Of a DNA stretch of 64,000 nucleotides, positions 1 through 10,639 are shown piece by piece (the stretch's first letter is position 1; each line of letters opens with the position of its first letter). A model generated the notes under the pieces. The model did no database searches. It had not been told where the DNA came from and saw nothing but the letters and a program-made list of their open reading frames with translations. This DNA is from Zygnema cylindricum (lineage: Eukaryota; Streptophyta; Zygnematophyceae; Zygnematales; Zygnemataceae): the NCBI GenBank assembly GCA_037447655.1, contig JBBHKE010003457.1:124001-188000 (forward strand). Reading direction: 5' to 3'. A program made the position numbers and the translations under genes.

Positions 1-387
1 ACTCTTGTAAATGTCAACAAGAGCTTCCCAAAACTCGTCTGCCCTCTCCACATAAAGATGAGGTGTAGCCACTCCTTGAGTGAGACACCCGGGAATAAAA
101 TGAGTCGCCACGTTATTGTTGAAATTCGAGTTTTCAGTATCATTCGCCTCTGTTTTCTAAACATGTGCTACTGGAGGCAATCCACTAGCCATCGATGTGG
201 TTTTCTCCTTCCCTTTTCCCGACATCGTGCTTTCTGCAACATCCTCCACCCCCTCTGCCTGTGCTGATCCTCAAGTGAAAGGAGATCCTCCAAACACTAG
301 TGGAATTCCCAGTTTAGCAGATGGCCGACGCACACAGCCACTCACACTGCCCCATAGTCGTTTTTCAAACAATGCACCCCTTTTCAT
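1..387 (-). pseudogene. Copia gag N-terminal fragment (element E0)
   Basis: Minus-strand translation from the ATG at 387 gives the start of a Ty1/copia gag of the same family as E1: an opening like MKRGALFEKRLWG, a Gly/Pro-rich segment, then the conserved NNVATHFIPGCLTQG and ATPHLYVERADEFWEAL stretches (both seen in sequence). Gag forms the cytoplasmic particle in which the element RNA is copied. The piece runs off the left window edge, so its pol is not visible. At least two in-frame stops (near 130 and 180 codon equivalents into the aligned homologues) mark it as dead. It is followed upstream by a primer site and LTR shared with E1, so E0 and E1 form a tandem. Confidence 0.75.
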
Positions 388-436
388 GGTATCCTAAAAA
401 ATAAACCTTGTTCCATTAAAAATGGGCACCGTAGAG

Positions 437-451
437 GGTGGGTCTATATCC
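437..451 (-). other. Primer-binding site of E0 (decayed)
   Basis: On the minus strand these 15 bases read GGATATAGACCCACC and abut the LTR end. The better preserved copy in E2 reads GGTTATGGGCCCACC, complementary to the anticodon stem-loop of plant initiator tRNA-Met. E0 has three mismatches to it. Confidence 0.6.
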
Positions 452-966
452 TGTAATTCCGTGACCTCTATTGGTACACAGAATATCCAGCTTATGTGAA
501 GCCTCTAGGATAGTATATGCACTTTTGATTTTGACAATGAGTAAGTCTGACCTTGGGATGCAAAAACTTTGACTGACTACATCCCTATGTTGCTTGGACT
601 CCCTTGAGTCCGCACCAAAAAGATTCACTGAATTTGCTCACCTAAGCATTAAGTTATGGTTGTTCAATGACAACATATTTGTACATATGGTCTCTCCGAG
701 AGATGACCTTTCAATTTTTTGTCTAAGTCTTGAAAAACTCCTAATAGCTACTCTAAACCAATCAAAATAGAGTACCCTAATTATTGTACATACAAAGTAT
801 AGAAGCCACCGTACTTTATGTACGGATATATTCGGCACCACTCTTGGTCTGCCACGTGGTTAATAGGTCAACATCATTCTATCCTTTTTCTCTTCCGGCA
901 GCCAATACGATGATGCCACGTGTCATTTCCTCCCATTTTGCCGAACTGCTCCCAGATAGTCGTTCC

Positions 967-2149
967 TGAAACTCTGAGACCTCTATTGGCCCTCAGAGTA
1001 GGCAGATCCAAAAAAGCTAATCTAGATAGTGCTGACTCCAAACTTGATATAAACCCAAATGACTGACCCATTGATAGTCAAATCCCCAAGATAGATTCAC
1101 CTTTGTGAAACAACCTTTTCTGTGTTTTCAAATCCACCACAGAATGCAAAGTTAGAATATGAGATTTGGACACATTCACCCTCTTTGACTTTCCCTTTTA
1201 AATGCAACCACCCTGGGAAACAAAAACTCTGACCGACTACATCCTTGTGTAGCGTGGACTCCCTTGAGTCCACAGCAAAGAGAATCACTGAAATTGGTCA
1301 AGTAAATTTATAGATATGGCTGACCAAAGTTTGCTATTTATATAAAGTGCTCTCTGGGAGAGGCAGCTACCTACCCAAAATTTTCTAAGTCTTATTCCCC
1401 CTCTAAAACTCTATATACTGAATTACGACACCAATTAAATTACTGTGTCGTAAAGAAAAGTACAGGTGCCAGTGTACTTTATGTATTACCATTGTACAAC
1501 ATAGCCAAAATGTCGAAACGTGTCAAATCAAGATTTGTTCCCGTAATCTCCGGAGTTCTCGTAATCCAATGTTATCACGCCGTGTGTTATCTGACGCGGT
1601 AATGATCGTAAAACGCTAAAAGCAACTCTTCCGTGATCGCGACACCTATCGCGGCCGTCGGATCAAAACCGACTATAATCTTGGTCGTTGAATTTCGACG
1701 CGCGGTATTTGTTTCGAGGTCGAATCAAGTGCGCGATATCCTTTTCATAAAAACATTGAAATCGTACTCCGTACTCTCTAAAATTGTATCCATGCACTAC
1801 GTAATTATTTCCTGATTAATGAACTAGTCTACGTGTATCAAATTAAATAAGTATCAAACCCCATATATCTCAATACTTGCTTAGACTAAACGGATAAGGC
1901 TAGCGGCTAAGAGCAACTTGACGGACGGTAGGTACCAGGATCAATTCTTGGGTCCGTCAAGTACCTTTTGGTAAGTCTACTTTATTTATCCCCGTCTCTC
2001 TAGAGAGCTTAGGCAGCTATGGCTCTAGCTCCCTATCCAGCTTTCAGTGACTACGACAAGTGTGGGGGCTTGGAGAGGGGAGTTAGAGGTAGACTGCCTC
2101 TACCTTTTTCTATCCTATTACAGACCTAGAAAATAAACAAATATCAACA
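967..2149 (-). repeat. Solo LTR nested in the E1/E0 LTR
   Basis: An 1183 bp LTR running from TGAAACTCTGAGACC to AAATATCAACA, flanked by the perfect 5 bp target-site duplication GTTCC (962-966 and 2150-2154). The uninterrupted site exists at 10010-10020 (ACTCGTTCCGCAT), which proves the insertion. No internal region remains, as expected after LTR-LTR recombination. Polarity (minus) follows from the conserved U5 end being at the left. It contains the family's hairpin and tRNA-like module. Confidence 0.9.
1881..1960 (+). other. tRNA-like module in LTR U3 (antisense to element)
   Basis: Begins TTAGACTAAACGGATAAGGC, resembling a tRNA D-arm/A-box, and ends in a T-arm-like segment (ACCAGGATCAATTCTTGG) enclosed by the pair TTGACGGAC and GTCCGTCAA. 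The middle is too irregular for a functional tRNA. It is counted as tRNA-derived by resemblance only. Confidence 0.55.
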
Positions 2150-2528
2150 GTTCCGGCATACAAGCACTGATGCGTGCCTTCCGTTCTTTTTCTGGCGATC
2201 AATTTCAGCCGTTGGATTTGACTGCGCGCCGAATAATGTTGATCGTTGAATTTCACCGGTCAATGTTCCGTGTTGACCGTTGAATTTAGACGGTCAACAT
2301 TCCGTGTTGACCGCCTGAAATTCGTTCCCGCTTTGCGAACCGTCGATCGCGACATTTAATTTCGTCCGTCAAAATTAATTGTTTGTTTCATTTATTTATT
2401 GCGGTACTGCATTTCGTGCGGTACCACACGTTCCATGTTGCGTTTCTTTTTGTAAGATATTAAATGAAATATGCCGTAGATTCATCTTTAAATAAACATC
2501 AAATACAATACGTTCAACGATTCATCAA

Positions 2529-2604
2529 GACCTAACGGAAAAGGCGGACGCCTATTCCGTACGGCTATTGTCCGGAGGTTACACGATCATATCCTGTCTG
2601 TGGC
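2529..2604 (+). other. tRNA-like module in E1/E0 LTR
   Basis: CCTAACGGAAAAGGCGG resembles a tRNA-Arg D-arm. It is followed by TTCCGTACGG and a degenerate B-box, ACGATCATATCCTG. This is the same position and orientation as the module at 10388-10464 in the other LTR. Confidence 0.55.
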
Positions 2605-2752
2605 AACAAAACTTTTGGAGGAGCCTTATCTTCAGCCTATCTTCTCATCTGTCTAAGGTAGCCATGGCCGCTTGTCAATTCTCAATGACTACGATGAGTA
2701 TGAGAACTGCAGGACCCAAAGAAGATAGAACATAAAATATCACTTTTCAACA

Positions 2753-2765
2753 CTCCCCTTATTTT
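2753..2765 (-). other. Polypurine tract of E1
   Basis: Minus strand reads AAAATAAGGGGAG immediately before the 3' LTR start TGTTGAAAAG. Polypurine tracts prime plus-strand DNA synthesis. E2 and E4 have related purine runs in the same place. Confidence 0.75.
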
Positions 2766-3590
2766 TTAGTCTATCTTTTCTTTCAGTCCACACTTCTCCC
2801 TACAAAATTTTAATATGGGAGAAGGAACCGGCTTAGTCATCATATCGGCTACCATCTCTTTCAACCGGTCTATATTCCAAACTAATTATTTTATACTCAA
2901 CCTTCTCTCTAACAAAGCACAAATGAATATCCATATGCTTTGCTTTAAAGTGATGCTTAGGGTTTGCTGCAATTGCAAACGCAACTTGATTGTCACAAAT
3001 ACTTTTTGCACTCCACTCTTTATATATCATAATTCGTGAAGCAAAGATTTTACCCACATCAATTCTTTCACAACCGAACAAGAGGCCATAAACTCAGCCT
3101 CCATGGTGGACTGAGCAATCACTTTTTGTTGCTTACTGCTCCAACAGCAAGCCCAATTTCAAACATTAAACACATACCCAAAAGTACACCTCCTCATTGG
3201 AGCATCCCCATAACTAGCATCACTCCAAGTGGTGACGTTAGTATTTTCCCCTCCCAAAAGTAACCATAAATCTCTCGTTCCTATCAAGTATCACATGACC
3301 CTTTTGGTTGCTTCCCAATCTTTCTTCCTATGATCATTAAAACTCCTACTTAATACCCCCACAACTGGAGCTATATCAGGACGAGTACAGTTCATAAAGT
3401 TGATCAAACTACCGACAACTTGTGTGTATGGAATAGTTTGCATGAACTTGTTTTCCTCAAGTCCTAGCTCATTATCTAAGATCAAGACTCCCTCTTCTGA
3501 GCTCCCCTCATTTCCCTTTTTTAAGTCCATTGGAGTGGTAAAACTATTTGCTTTCTCCATTTGAATTTTTTCCGGCATATTCCCTATTGC

Positions 3591-4929
3591 TGTTGTAATT
3601 TGAAAGCTTTAGTCCTCAGTAGATGAGGCTGTGGTGGGAGAACTTTAGAACTTAGAATGTTTTTTGGGAATCATGATGTAATACTTACCATATATAGGGT
3701 GACAGTTGCAGAAGTAGTCTTGAGTATGTTGTACTTTTGCAAGGACACGTGTCGGCAGTCGCAGATTATACAGGTTTTACGGAAAAGTCCCGACGACCAT
3801 TTACACGTGTCGTATATCGGACAAATGGATTCGCATAATCGGACGGACATAATCTGAATCACATTTAAAGGAAATATATGGTACGGTCTGCCGTAATGAC
3901 CGTTGATTCGAATCATGTCGACGGACACGATTCACGCGGGACCACAAGTGACGAAGCACGCCGTACGCGCTCAGGTGCTTCGTACCACATGACCACACTC
4001 GGTTAGACTTATGTGACCTATGCTGACACACGCGACAAAAACGAACGGCGGATACGAATCGAGTCGACGGAATCGATTCGAAGTGGGACCACATTCGGAC
4101 AAATCTACTAAACGCGCGTCAATCACTGCTAAGATTTACTCTACATCTAACGGCGATTCGCAAATTCGAAGTTGAGTTGTACGGACGCTTACAGCCGTTT
4201 GGACGAACTCACTAATTGCTGACTAAGCAAGTTGCACAATTCATGTACGGCTCGTATTTGTAAATATCTGAAACAACTCTAATTTGTATGTAGTGAGTTA
4301 GTTTTTAGTGTTGCAATAGTGAAATTTGATAAAAGTCATAATTAGGGTTTGGACGCACCTCCGGTACAGTAGACGTACCGTTGACGTACATTGTCTGTAT
4401 TTAGTACAGTACTTAATTACACGTGTAGCTATTTTATTAGGTTAGGTCTCAGTAGATAACTTTGTGACTATAAACTTGTAGGACTTAGTTTATTCTATCA
4501 TCAGCTGAATTTATCAAAGTAATCGCAGACTGCTTTTCTACATCTTTGAATTTGTCAGTGTGATCACTCTGATTGATATTTGGATATGAAACTTTGTGTG
4601 TATGTTATATGATATAGAAACTATATGGCTGTATAATTTCATTCTGTTCTGCTGTTTTTGTAGAATTCTGTGAGAGATTTAATTGGTTAGTTTGATAAGT
4701 TGTCAGCTGTTTTTAAGAAACTATGGAGCTCATAACTTTTGGATTCCTTTGTGGATCAGACTGTAATTTTTGGAAGTTATAGTGTCTATTATATACTGCA
4801 GATTGGTGCAGTTTGAGGTGATTCTGTATATTGTGGAGTAATCTGTGTGGTCTGAAACACAGCTGTTCTGCGGTAGTCTGTGGGTGTTTTCCGTGAGTAA
4901 TCCATGGCTGAAAAAGGCCAAGGACAACA
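3591..4929. repeat. Solo LTR of a different family inserted in E1 pol
   Basis: A 1339 bp insertion starting TGTTGTAATTTGAAAGC and ending GGCCAAGGACAACA, thus with TGTTGT...ACAACA inverted ends. The perfect 5 bp target-site duplication ATTGC lies at 3586-3590 and 4930-4934. Removing it restores the polyprotein segment seen intact in E2 and E3. It has no tRNA-like module or conserved hairpin of the main family, so it is a separate LTR family whose polarity I cannot tell. No ORF of note lies inside. Confidence 0.8.
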
Positions 4930-6779
4930 ATTGCTTCCTTTTGAGTTAGTCTAATTATTTTCTTTTCTCTATCCCTCTCCATTTGATTTCCCAAAATTTA
5001 TTTTGCCTCTCCCAAATCTTTCATTTCAAATCTACCTTTTAGATCCTTTTTCAATCTATTAATTTTCTCCATTGATGTACTCAAAACAAGCAAATCATCA
5101 ACGTATATGGCAATGAATATTATTCCTTCCTCGTCTTCAAATAAGTAGATAGAATGATCCGAACTGATTCGAATATATCCCAAACTTGTCAAAAACCCGT
5201 CCAGCTTTTTGTTCCATTGGCGTGGAGCTTGCTTTAGTCCATAAAGGGACTTTATCAATCTGCACACCTTGCTATCCTCTCCTTTCTCCACAAATCCTTC
5301 CGGTTGTCGCATGAAGATCTCTTCTTCCAATTCTCCGTGTAAGAAAGCGGTTTTGATGTCCATCTGGTGCACTTCCATGTCTTCCGCTGCCGCGAGACTA
5401 AGTAGAATCCGGACCGAGGGGAATCTAACAACCGGAGCAAAAGTCTCCTCATAATCGATCCCCTCCTTCTGTGTAAACCCCTTTGCCATTAATCTGGCCT
5501 TGTACCGCTCGATAGTGTTATGTGGATTGAGCTTCAACTTAAATACCCACTTGCAACCTATTGGCTTTCAATCTGGAGGGCAATCCACAAACTCCCATGT
5601 GTTTGCTTCCATAATGGAAGCCATCTCAGCATTAATAGCTGTCACCCATCTTTCACCTTCCGGACTTTTAACTGCTTCCGAGTAAGTCTGGGTTTCTTTC
5701 AAATGTGACAGCTTAGTTACCTTGTTGTTCGCTTGTCTATCTCGTATTCTCTTACTCCTTCTCCTTCCTCCTTCAAACTCCGACGCTGGGATGGAGGGTA
5801 ATCTTCGGTTTCTCCGAACAACTTCTCCTTCCTCCCTATCCGAGGATTTCATCTTCGGGCGTTCATTGTCCATTTTTGGTCTCTCCTCGTTTTCTTCCTC
5901 GGTTTGAACCGGATGTTGTGACTCCAAGAGAGAGTCATTGGTCAGTATTTCCTCTTTATCTGTAAGGTCTAACTGAACCGGAGTTCGATTAGAAGAATCT
6001 GAATCTAACTCATTTTCGGATTTAACTATAATTCTCACCGATTTGGTGTATTTAAAGGGATCTATGGACTTTCCCTCATCCATAACTACCAAGTGTTTTA
6101 CTAGAATTATGTCTTCTCTTCCGAGATCATAAACTCTACATCCCTTTACATTTTCATCATACCCAAGTAAGTATCCCGGCTTTCCTCTAGTATCTAACTT
6201 CCAATCAGATTTTTCTGTGTTTATACTAAACACTTGACTTCAAAACACCTTTAAGTGTGAAATAATAGGTTTTCTTCGGGTCCATCTTTCATAAGGTGTT
6301 TGGCCTTTTATAGCTGAGGTAAGGACTCGATTTTTAAGATAGTTAGCACAATTCATAGCTTCTCTCCAAAAACTTTTCTTTATCTATTTATCTGTCAACA
6401 TATTACGGGCAGTATCACTTAAAGTCCGATTTAGTCTCTCGGCTACACCGTTTTGTTCTAGGTTCTTTGGGAAAATCTTTTGATGTTGAACCCCTTTCTC
6501 TTTCAGGTAATCCTCAAACTCATTAGAAGTGAATTCCCCCCTATTATCACTCTTCACTCTCTTTATAGGTGTCTCATGAAGCTTTTCACTCCATGCTTTA
6601 TACTCCTTAAAATAAACCGAAGCCTTAGATTTGATTTTCAAGAAATATACTCTAGAGTATCTAGACCAATCATCCGTGATAGTAAGCATAAATATTTTTC
6701 CTCCAACTGATGGCACTTTGGCCGGTCCCCATGTGTCAGTATGAACCAAATCTAAAACCTTTTCACCTTTATATGTTGT

Positions 6780-7876
6780 TGTTGAAATTTATGTATTTTC
6801 TAGGTCTATATTGGAAAAATAAATAGAGTGTTGGAAAAAGGTAATTAATAATTCACTTCTATATTTTAGTTAGAATATAATAAGAGAGAAATAGAGGACC
6901 AAAGGCAGGCCATGGTTGCTGCGTCATTTAGAAAGAGGCAGGTTGAATTAGAAGGTATTTTACTAGTTTTAGCAAAATACTACCTCTGGCCGGATTTGAA
7001 CCGGGGTCTGCAAAATATTATGTAGACCCACGCCTTATCCATTAAGGCACTAACGAAACGATACACATAAAATGTTTCACGCATATAAATTTATTGATCC
7101 ATAGGACTAATTCGCACCAGACTAAGGAAAACGCGCATTAATCAATTCATGCATGGAAGCGAATCGAAGTCGTATAAATACAACAGATCGGACGACCACC
7201 ATTATAGCCGCCATCCACAATAAGCTTTTGGCGGCCTTTGGGGATAGCGTCATGCGGTGCCACGTGGCGCCACATAATTTGATACCGGAAAAGATGGGAG
7301 GAGGAACTATGGCACCCTATATGGCAGATGTCACCTTGTAGACCATGTCGTACAATGGCTGTACAATAAATACATCGCCCATCGTACCTTCTTGTACTAT
7401 ATAGTGTTCCTATTAGACTAGGGTTTAGTATTAGGTAGTCCTGAGTAGGCAGACCAAGACTTAGTGATATTTAGGTACCTCTCTCTAAGAGAGCTTGTAA
7501 CTATAAAGGTCATCTTTGACCAACCATAACTTAATGCTCAGGGGAGCAAATTCAGTGATTCTTTTTGCTTCCGAATCAGGGGAGTCCAAGCTACAAATGG
7601 GTGTATTCGGTCAGTGTTTTTACGTGCCAGAGTGGCACCTATTTAGTGAGAAATTCAAAGTGGGGAATATTGTCCAAAACACATGTTGAAGCTTTGCATT
7701 ATGTGGTGAAACTGAGCACACAGAAGGTCTTCTCTTCACAAAGATGAACGTTTATTGGGGTTCTAATTGTCAAGGGATCATTCATTTGGGTTTATATAAA
7801 CTTGGAGTCGGCACTATCTAGATTGGCTTCTTTAGGATTTACGAATTCTGTGGGCAATGGAGCCAATAGAATTTCA
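6780..7876 (+). repeat. Solo LTR inserted in E1 pol
   Basis: A 1097 bp plus-oriented LTR, TGTTGAAATTTATG to GAATTTCA, separates the GAG-pre-integrase and integrase coding segments. Flanks are GTTGT (6775-6779) and GTTGC (7877-7881), a target-site duplication with one mismatch. It carries the clearest tRNA-like module on its minus strand, but the hairpin loop conserved in sister LTRs is degraded. It ends without PBS or gag, so it is solo. Confidence 0.75.
6988..7055 (-). other. tRNA-like module, best A/B-box match
   Basis: On the minus strand: CCTTAATGGATAAGGCG (typical tRNA-Arg D-arm), then an anticodon-arm-like hairpin whose stem GGGTCT pairs with AGACCC around a long loop, then CCGGTTCAAATCCGG, a perfect T-arm with B-box GGTTCAAATCC. 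The anticodon loop is overlong and no acceptor stem pairs convincingly, so it is probably not a working tRNA. Its internal promoter boxes look usable for RNA polymerase III. Confidence 0.65.
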
Positions 7877-9483
7877 GTTGCGACTCTTAGAAAAGGCAAT
7901 ATGTGGGCTTTTCCTTGAGCACACCCACTACAAACATCCTAAGTCTCATTATCCTGAAAATGTATTCCCTCAACTACACCCATTTTCTTCATTTCCTTCA
8001 ATCTATCTAGTTGCACATGTCCCAATCTTTTATGCCACATCATCAAATCACGTACACCAGCATAGTAAACTCCCGTCTTTCAATTACTCAAATTCAACCT
8101 AAACATTCCTTGGCTACCCTTTTCAGATGTGAAGTACACTTTATTCTCATAGCTAGCAACAAAGACTCCTTTCTTAGTACTAGTCTCAAAGCTCTTATCA
8201 TCAAAGATCAACATAAAGATAAGATTTTTTGTTAAACTCCGGAATAAAAAGAACATCAAAGAAAGTGACTATAGATGTCTTTCCATCAACTAGGACCCTA
8301 AGTTCTACTAATCCCACTAAATCAGTGGTCACTATTCTCCCAGCCCCATACTCTATCTCTACTGTAGGAATCTTTCTCATTTTGGTAAACAATGGTGTTT
8401 TCCTACACATATGCATAGAGGCTCCTGAATCAATGATCCATCCTTCTTCACGATCTTCTGTCACTCTACCGAAAACACACTTTGCCTCCTTGGAATCTTC
8501 GGCTCACCTTTCACCTCCAACTCCTTCTTGAGGAGAAGTTCTCCATCGTCATCATCTTCATCCTCTCCCGCGACTTGTGTCGCAACGAACGCCTTCTTTT
8601 TCCTTCGGACCGGTTTTCCAATCGATTCCTCTTTCAATCTCAACTCTGTCAACTTAGTGCACTCCGCCATGTAGTGTTCCAACTTCCTACAAAAATGGCA
8701 AAGCCCCTTCGGAGCCCTTGGTCCTGATCCGTCATGGTTTCCTCATCCTCCTCCACCAAAGTTCCCATAAGGTTTCTTGGAATCCTTATCCCCCTGCCAG
8801 GCATCAAAACACTTTCCTCCCATACGAATGTGAATTGGCTGAACTGTCATCCCCACAACAATTCTGATCCAAAGATGACTGACAATCTGACTTTGCACAA
8901 GTTCTCATAATCATCTGGATTTCATTGTAATTGCTTTTATTTTTCTTTCCCTGCCTCTAATTTCACAATAACTCAGCTATCATTACACAACTAACATCTT
9001 TCCCCCTTTGTACATATGTTCTCAGATCTCCAGCTTCGCTGCTGAATCGACCGCTTTGTAATGCAACAAGAGCTTCCCACAACTTGTCTGCCCTCTCAAC
9101 ATGAGATGAGGTGTAGCCACTCCCTGAGTGAGACGCCCGAGAATAAAATGAGTCGCCACGTTATTGTTGAAATCCTAGACTTCAGTATCATTCACCTCTG
9201 TTTTTTGAACATGTGCTATTGGAGCTGATCCACTAGCCATCACTGTGATTTTCTCCTTCTCTTTTTCCGACATGGTGCTTTCTACAACATCCTCCACCCC
9301 CTCTGCCCCTACAGATCCATTAGTGATCCGAGATCCTCCAAACACTAGTGGAACTCCCAATTTAACAGATAGCCGACGCACACAGCCACTCACTATTCCC
9401 CATAGCCGTTTTTCAAACAATGCACCCCTCATCATGGTTTCCTAATAAATGAACCTTGTTTCATTAAAATGGGCACCTTAGAG

Positions 9484-9498
9484 GGTGGGCACATAACC
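9484..9498 (-). other. Primer-binding site of E1
   Basis: Minus strand GGTTATGTGCCCACC directly abuts the 5' LTR end at 9499. It differs by one base from the complement of the plant tRNA-iMet anticodon stem-loop. This points to half-tRNA priming. Confidence 0.75.
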
Positions 9499-10611
9499 TG
9501 TAATTATGTGACCTCCATTGGTACACAGAATGTCCAGCTTATGTGAAGCCTCTAGGATAGTATATGTACCTTTGACTTTGACAATGAATAAGTTCCACCC
9601 TGGGACGCAAAAACTCTCACTGACTACATTTTTGTGTTGCATGGACTCTCGTGAGTCGGCAACAAAAAGATTCACTGAATTTGCTCACCTAAGCATTAAG
9701 TTATGGTTGTTCAAAGACAGCATATTTCTACAGAAGGTCTCTAGGAGAGAGGACCTTTCAATTTTTTGTCCAAGTCCTAAAAAAATCCTAATAGCTACTC
9801 TAAACCAATCAAAATAGAGTACCCTAATTATTGTACATACAAAGTACAAAAGCCGCCGTACTTTATGTACGGATATATTCGGCACCACTCCCGGATTGCC
9901 ACGTGGCTAACAGGTCAACGTCCTACTGTCCCTTTTCTCTTCCTGCATCCAATAGGATGATGCCACGTGTCATTTCCTCCCATTTTCCCGAATTGCTCCA
10001 AGATACTCGTTCCGCATACCGACACTCATGCGTGCCATCCGTTCTTTTTATGGCGATCAATTTCAGCCTTTCGATCTGACGGCGCACCGAATAATTGTTG
10101 ACCGTTGAATTTAAACGGTCAATTAACCGTGTTGACCGTTGAATTTCGTCGGTCAACATTCCGTGTTGACCGCCTGAAATTAATTCTCGCTTTGCGAACC
10201 GTCGATCGCGACATTTAATTTCGTCCGTCAAAATTAAATGTTTGTTTTTTTTATTTTGTGCGGTACTGCATTTCCTGCGGTACCACACGTTCCATGTTGC
10301 GTTTCGTTTCGTAAGATGTTAAATAGAATATGCTGTAGATTCATCTTTAAATAAATATCAAATACAATACTTTCAACAATTCATCAAGACCTAATGGATA
10401 AGGCAGACGCCTATTCCGTACGGTTGTTGTCCGGAGGTTACAAGATCATATCCTGTCTGTGGCAACAAAACTTTTGCAGGAGCCTTATCTTCTGCCTATC
10501 TTCTCATCAGTCTAAGGCAGCCATGGCCGCATGTCAATTCTTAGTGACTACGACAAGTATGAGAACTGCAAGACCCAAAAAAGATAGAATATCAAATATC
10601 ACTTTTCATCA
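9499..10611 (-). repeat. 5' LTR of E1
   Basis: An uninterrupted 1113 bp LTR (TGTAATTATGTGACC to TTTTCATCA). On the element strand U3 holds, in order, the hairpin with loop near 10540-10566, the tRNA-like module 10388-10464, then a G-box CCACGTGTCA near 9963-9972 and a GTAC-rich segment near 9820-9870. It serves as the reference for the nested copy at 452-2752. Confidence 0.85.
10388..10464 (+). other. tRNA-like module in 5' LTR of E1
   Basis: GACCTAATGGATAAGGC is a near-perfect tRNA-Arg D-arm/A-box. A segment with TTCCGTACGG sits where an anticodon arm would be, and AGATCATATCCTG is a weakened B-box. It is antisense to the element and within its U3. Confidence 0.6.
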
Positions 10612-10639
10612 AAATAACAACAACATTGGCTTGCATTCC

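Larger units (their letters stand above)
452..2752 (-). repeat. LTR shared by E1 (3') and E0 (5'), with nested solo LTR
   Basis: Starts TGTAATTCCGTGACC and ends TTTTCAACA in plus-strand reading. It aligns throughout with the 9499-10611 LTR once 967-2149 and one GTTCC are removed. It lies between the PPT of E1 on the right and the primer site of E0 on the left, so it serves as the 3' LTR of one and the 5' LTR of the other. Confidence 0.85.
2800..9435 (-). pseudogene. Copia gag-pol polyprotein of E1 (broken)
   Basis: Minus-strand pieces in order are: gag N-terminus 9435-9175 (opening MMRGALFEKRLWG), zinc knuckle near 8690-8640 (CHFCRKLEHYMAEC, CX2CX4HX4C), and aspartic protease with DSGAS around 8430. 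GAG-pre-integrase with a CSGCAQGKA-like end follows near 7900. Integrase core is 6749-6384, with HTDTWGP, KSDNRGEF and EQNGVAERLNRT supplying the DDE residues. The linker is 6233-5568. RT 5537-4998 has the AIYVDDLLVL catalytic motif, and RNase H is about 3578-2800. Solo LTRs interrupt it at 6780-7876 (between GAG-pre-integrase and integrase) and 3591-4929 (between RT and RNase H). Numerous stops and shifts make it non-functional. Confidence 0.85.
452..10611 (-). mobile_element. Copia LTR retrotransposon E1
   Basis: A full-length but decayed minus-strand Ty1/copia element. The 3' LTR is 452-2752 (holding a solo LTR), the internal region 2753-9498, the 5' LTR 9499-10611. After removing the nested solo LTR and one TSD copy, the left LTR is 1113 bp, the same length as the right one. 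The internal region minus its two solo LTRs is about 4.3 kb, normal for copia. The domain order on the minus strand is gag, zinc knuckle, protease, GAG-pre-integrase, integrase, RT, RNase H. The right flank (10612 on) is the gypsy relic it inserted into. The left flank is gag of E0, so no outer target-site duplication can be read. Confidence 0.85.

Noticed and set aside
6988-7055. Functional tRNA gene on the minus strand
   Set aside because: Good A- and B-boxes, but the anticodon loop is far too long and no acceptor stem pairs; probably degenerate.
10388-10464. Functional tRNA-Arg gene
   Set aside because: The D-arm is convincing but the anticodon and acceptor arms do not form and the B-box is weak, so it is listed as tRNA-like only.
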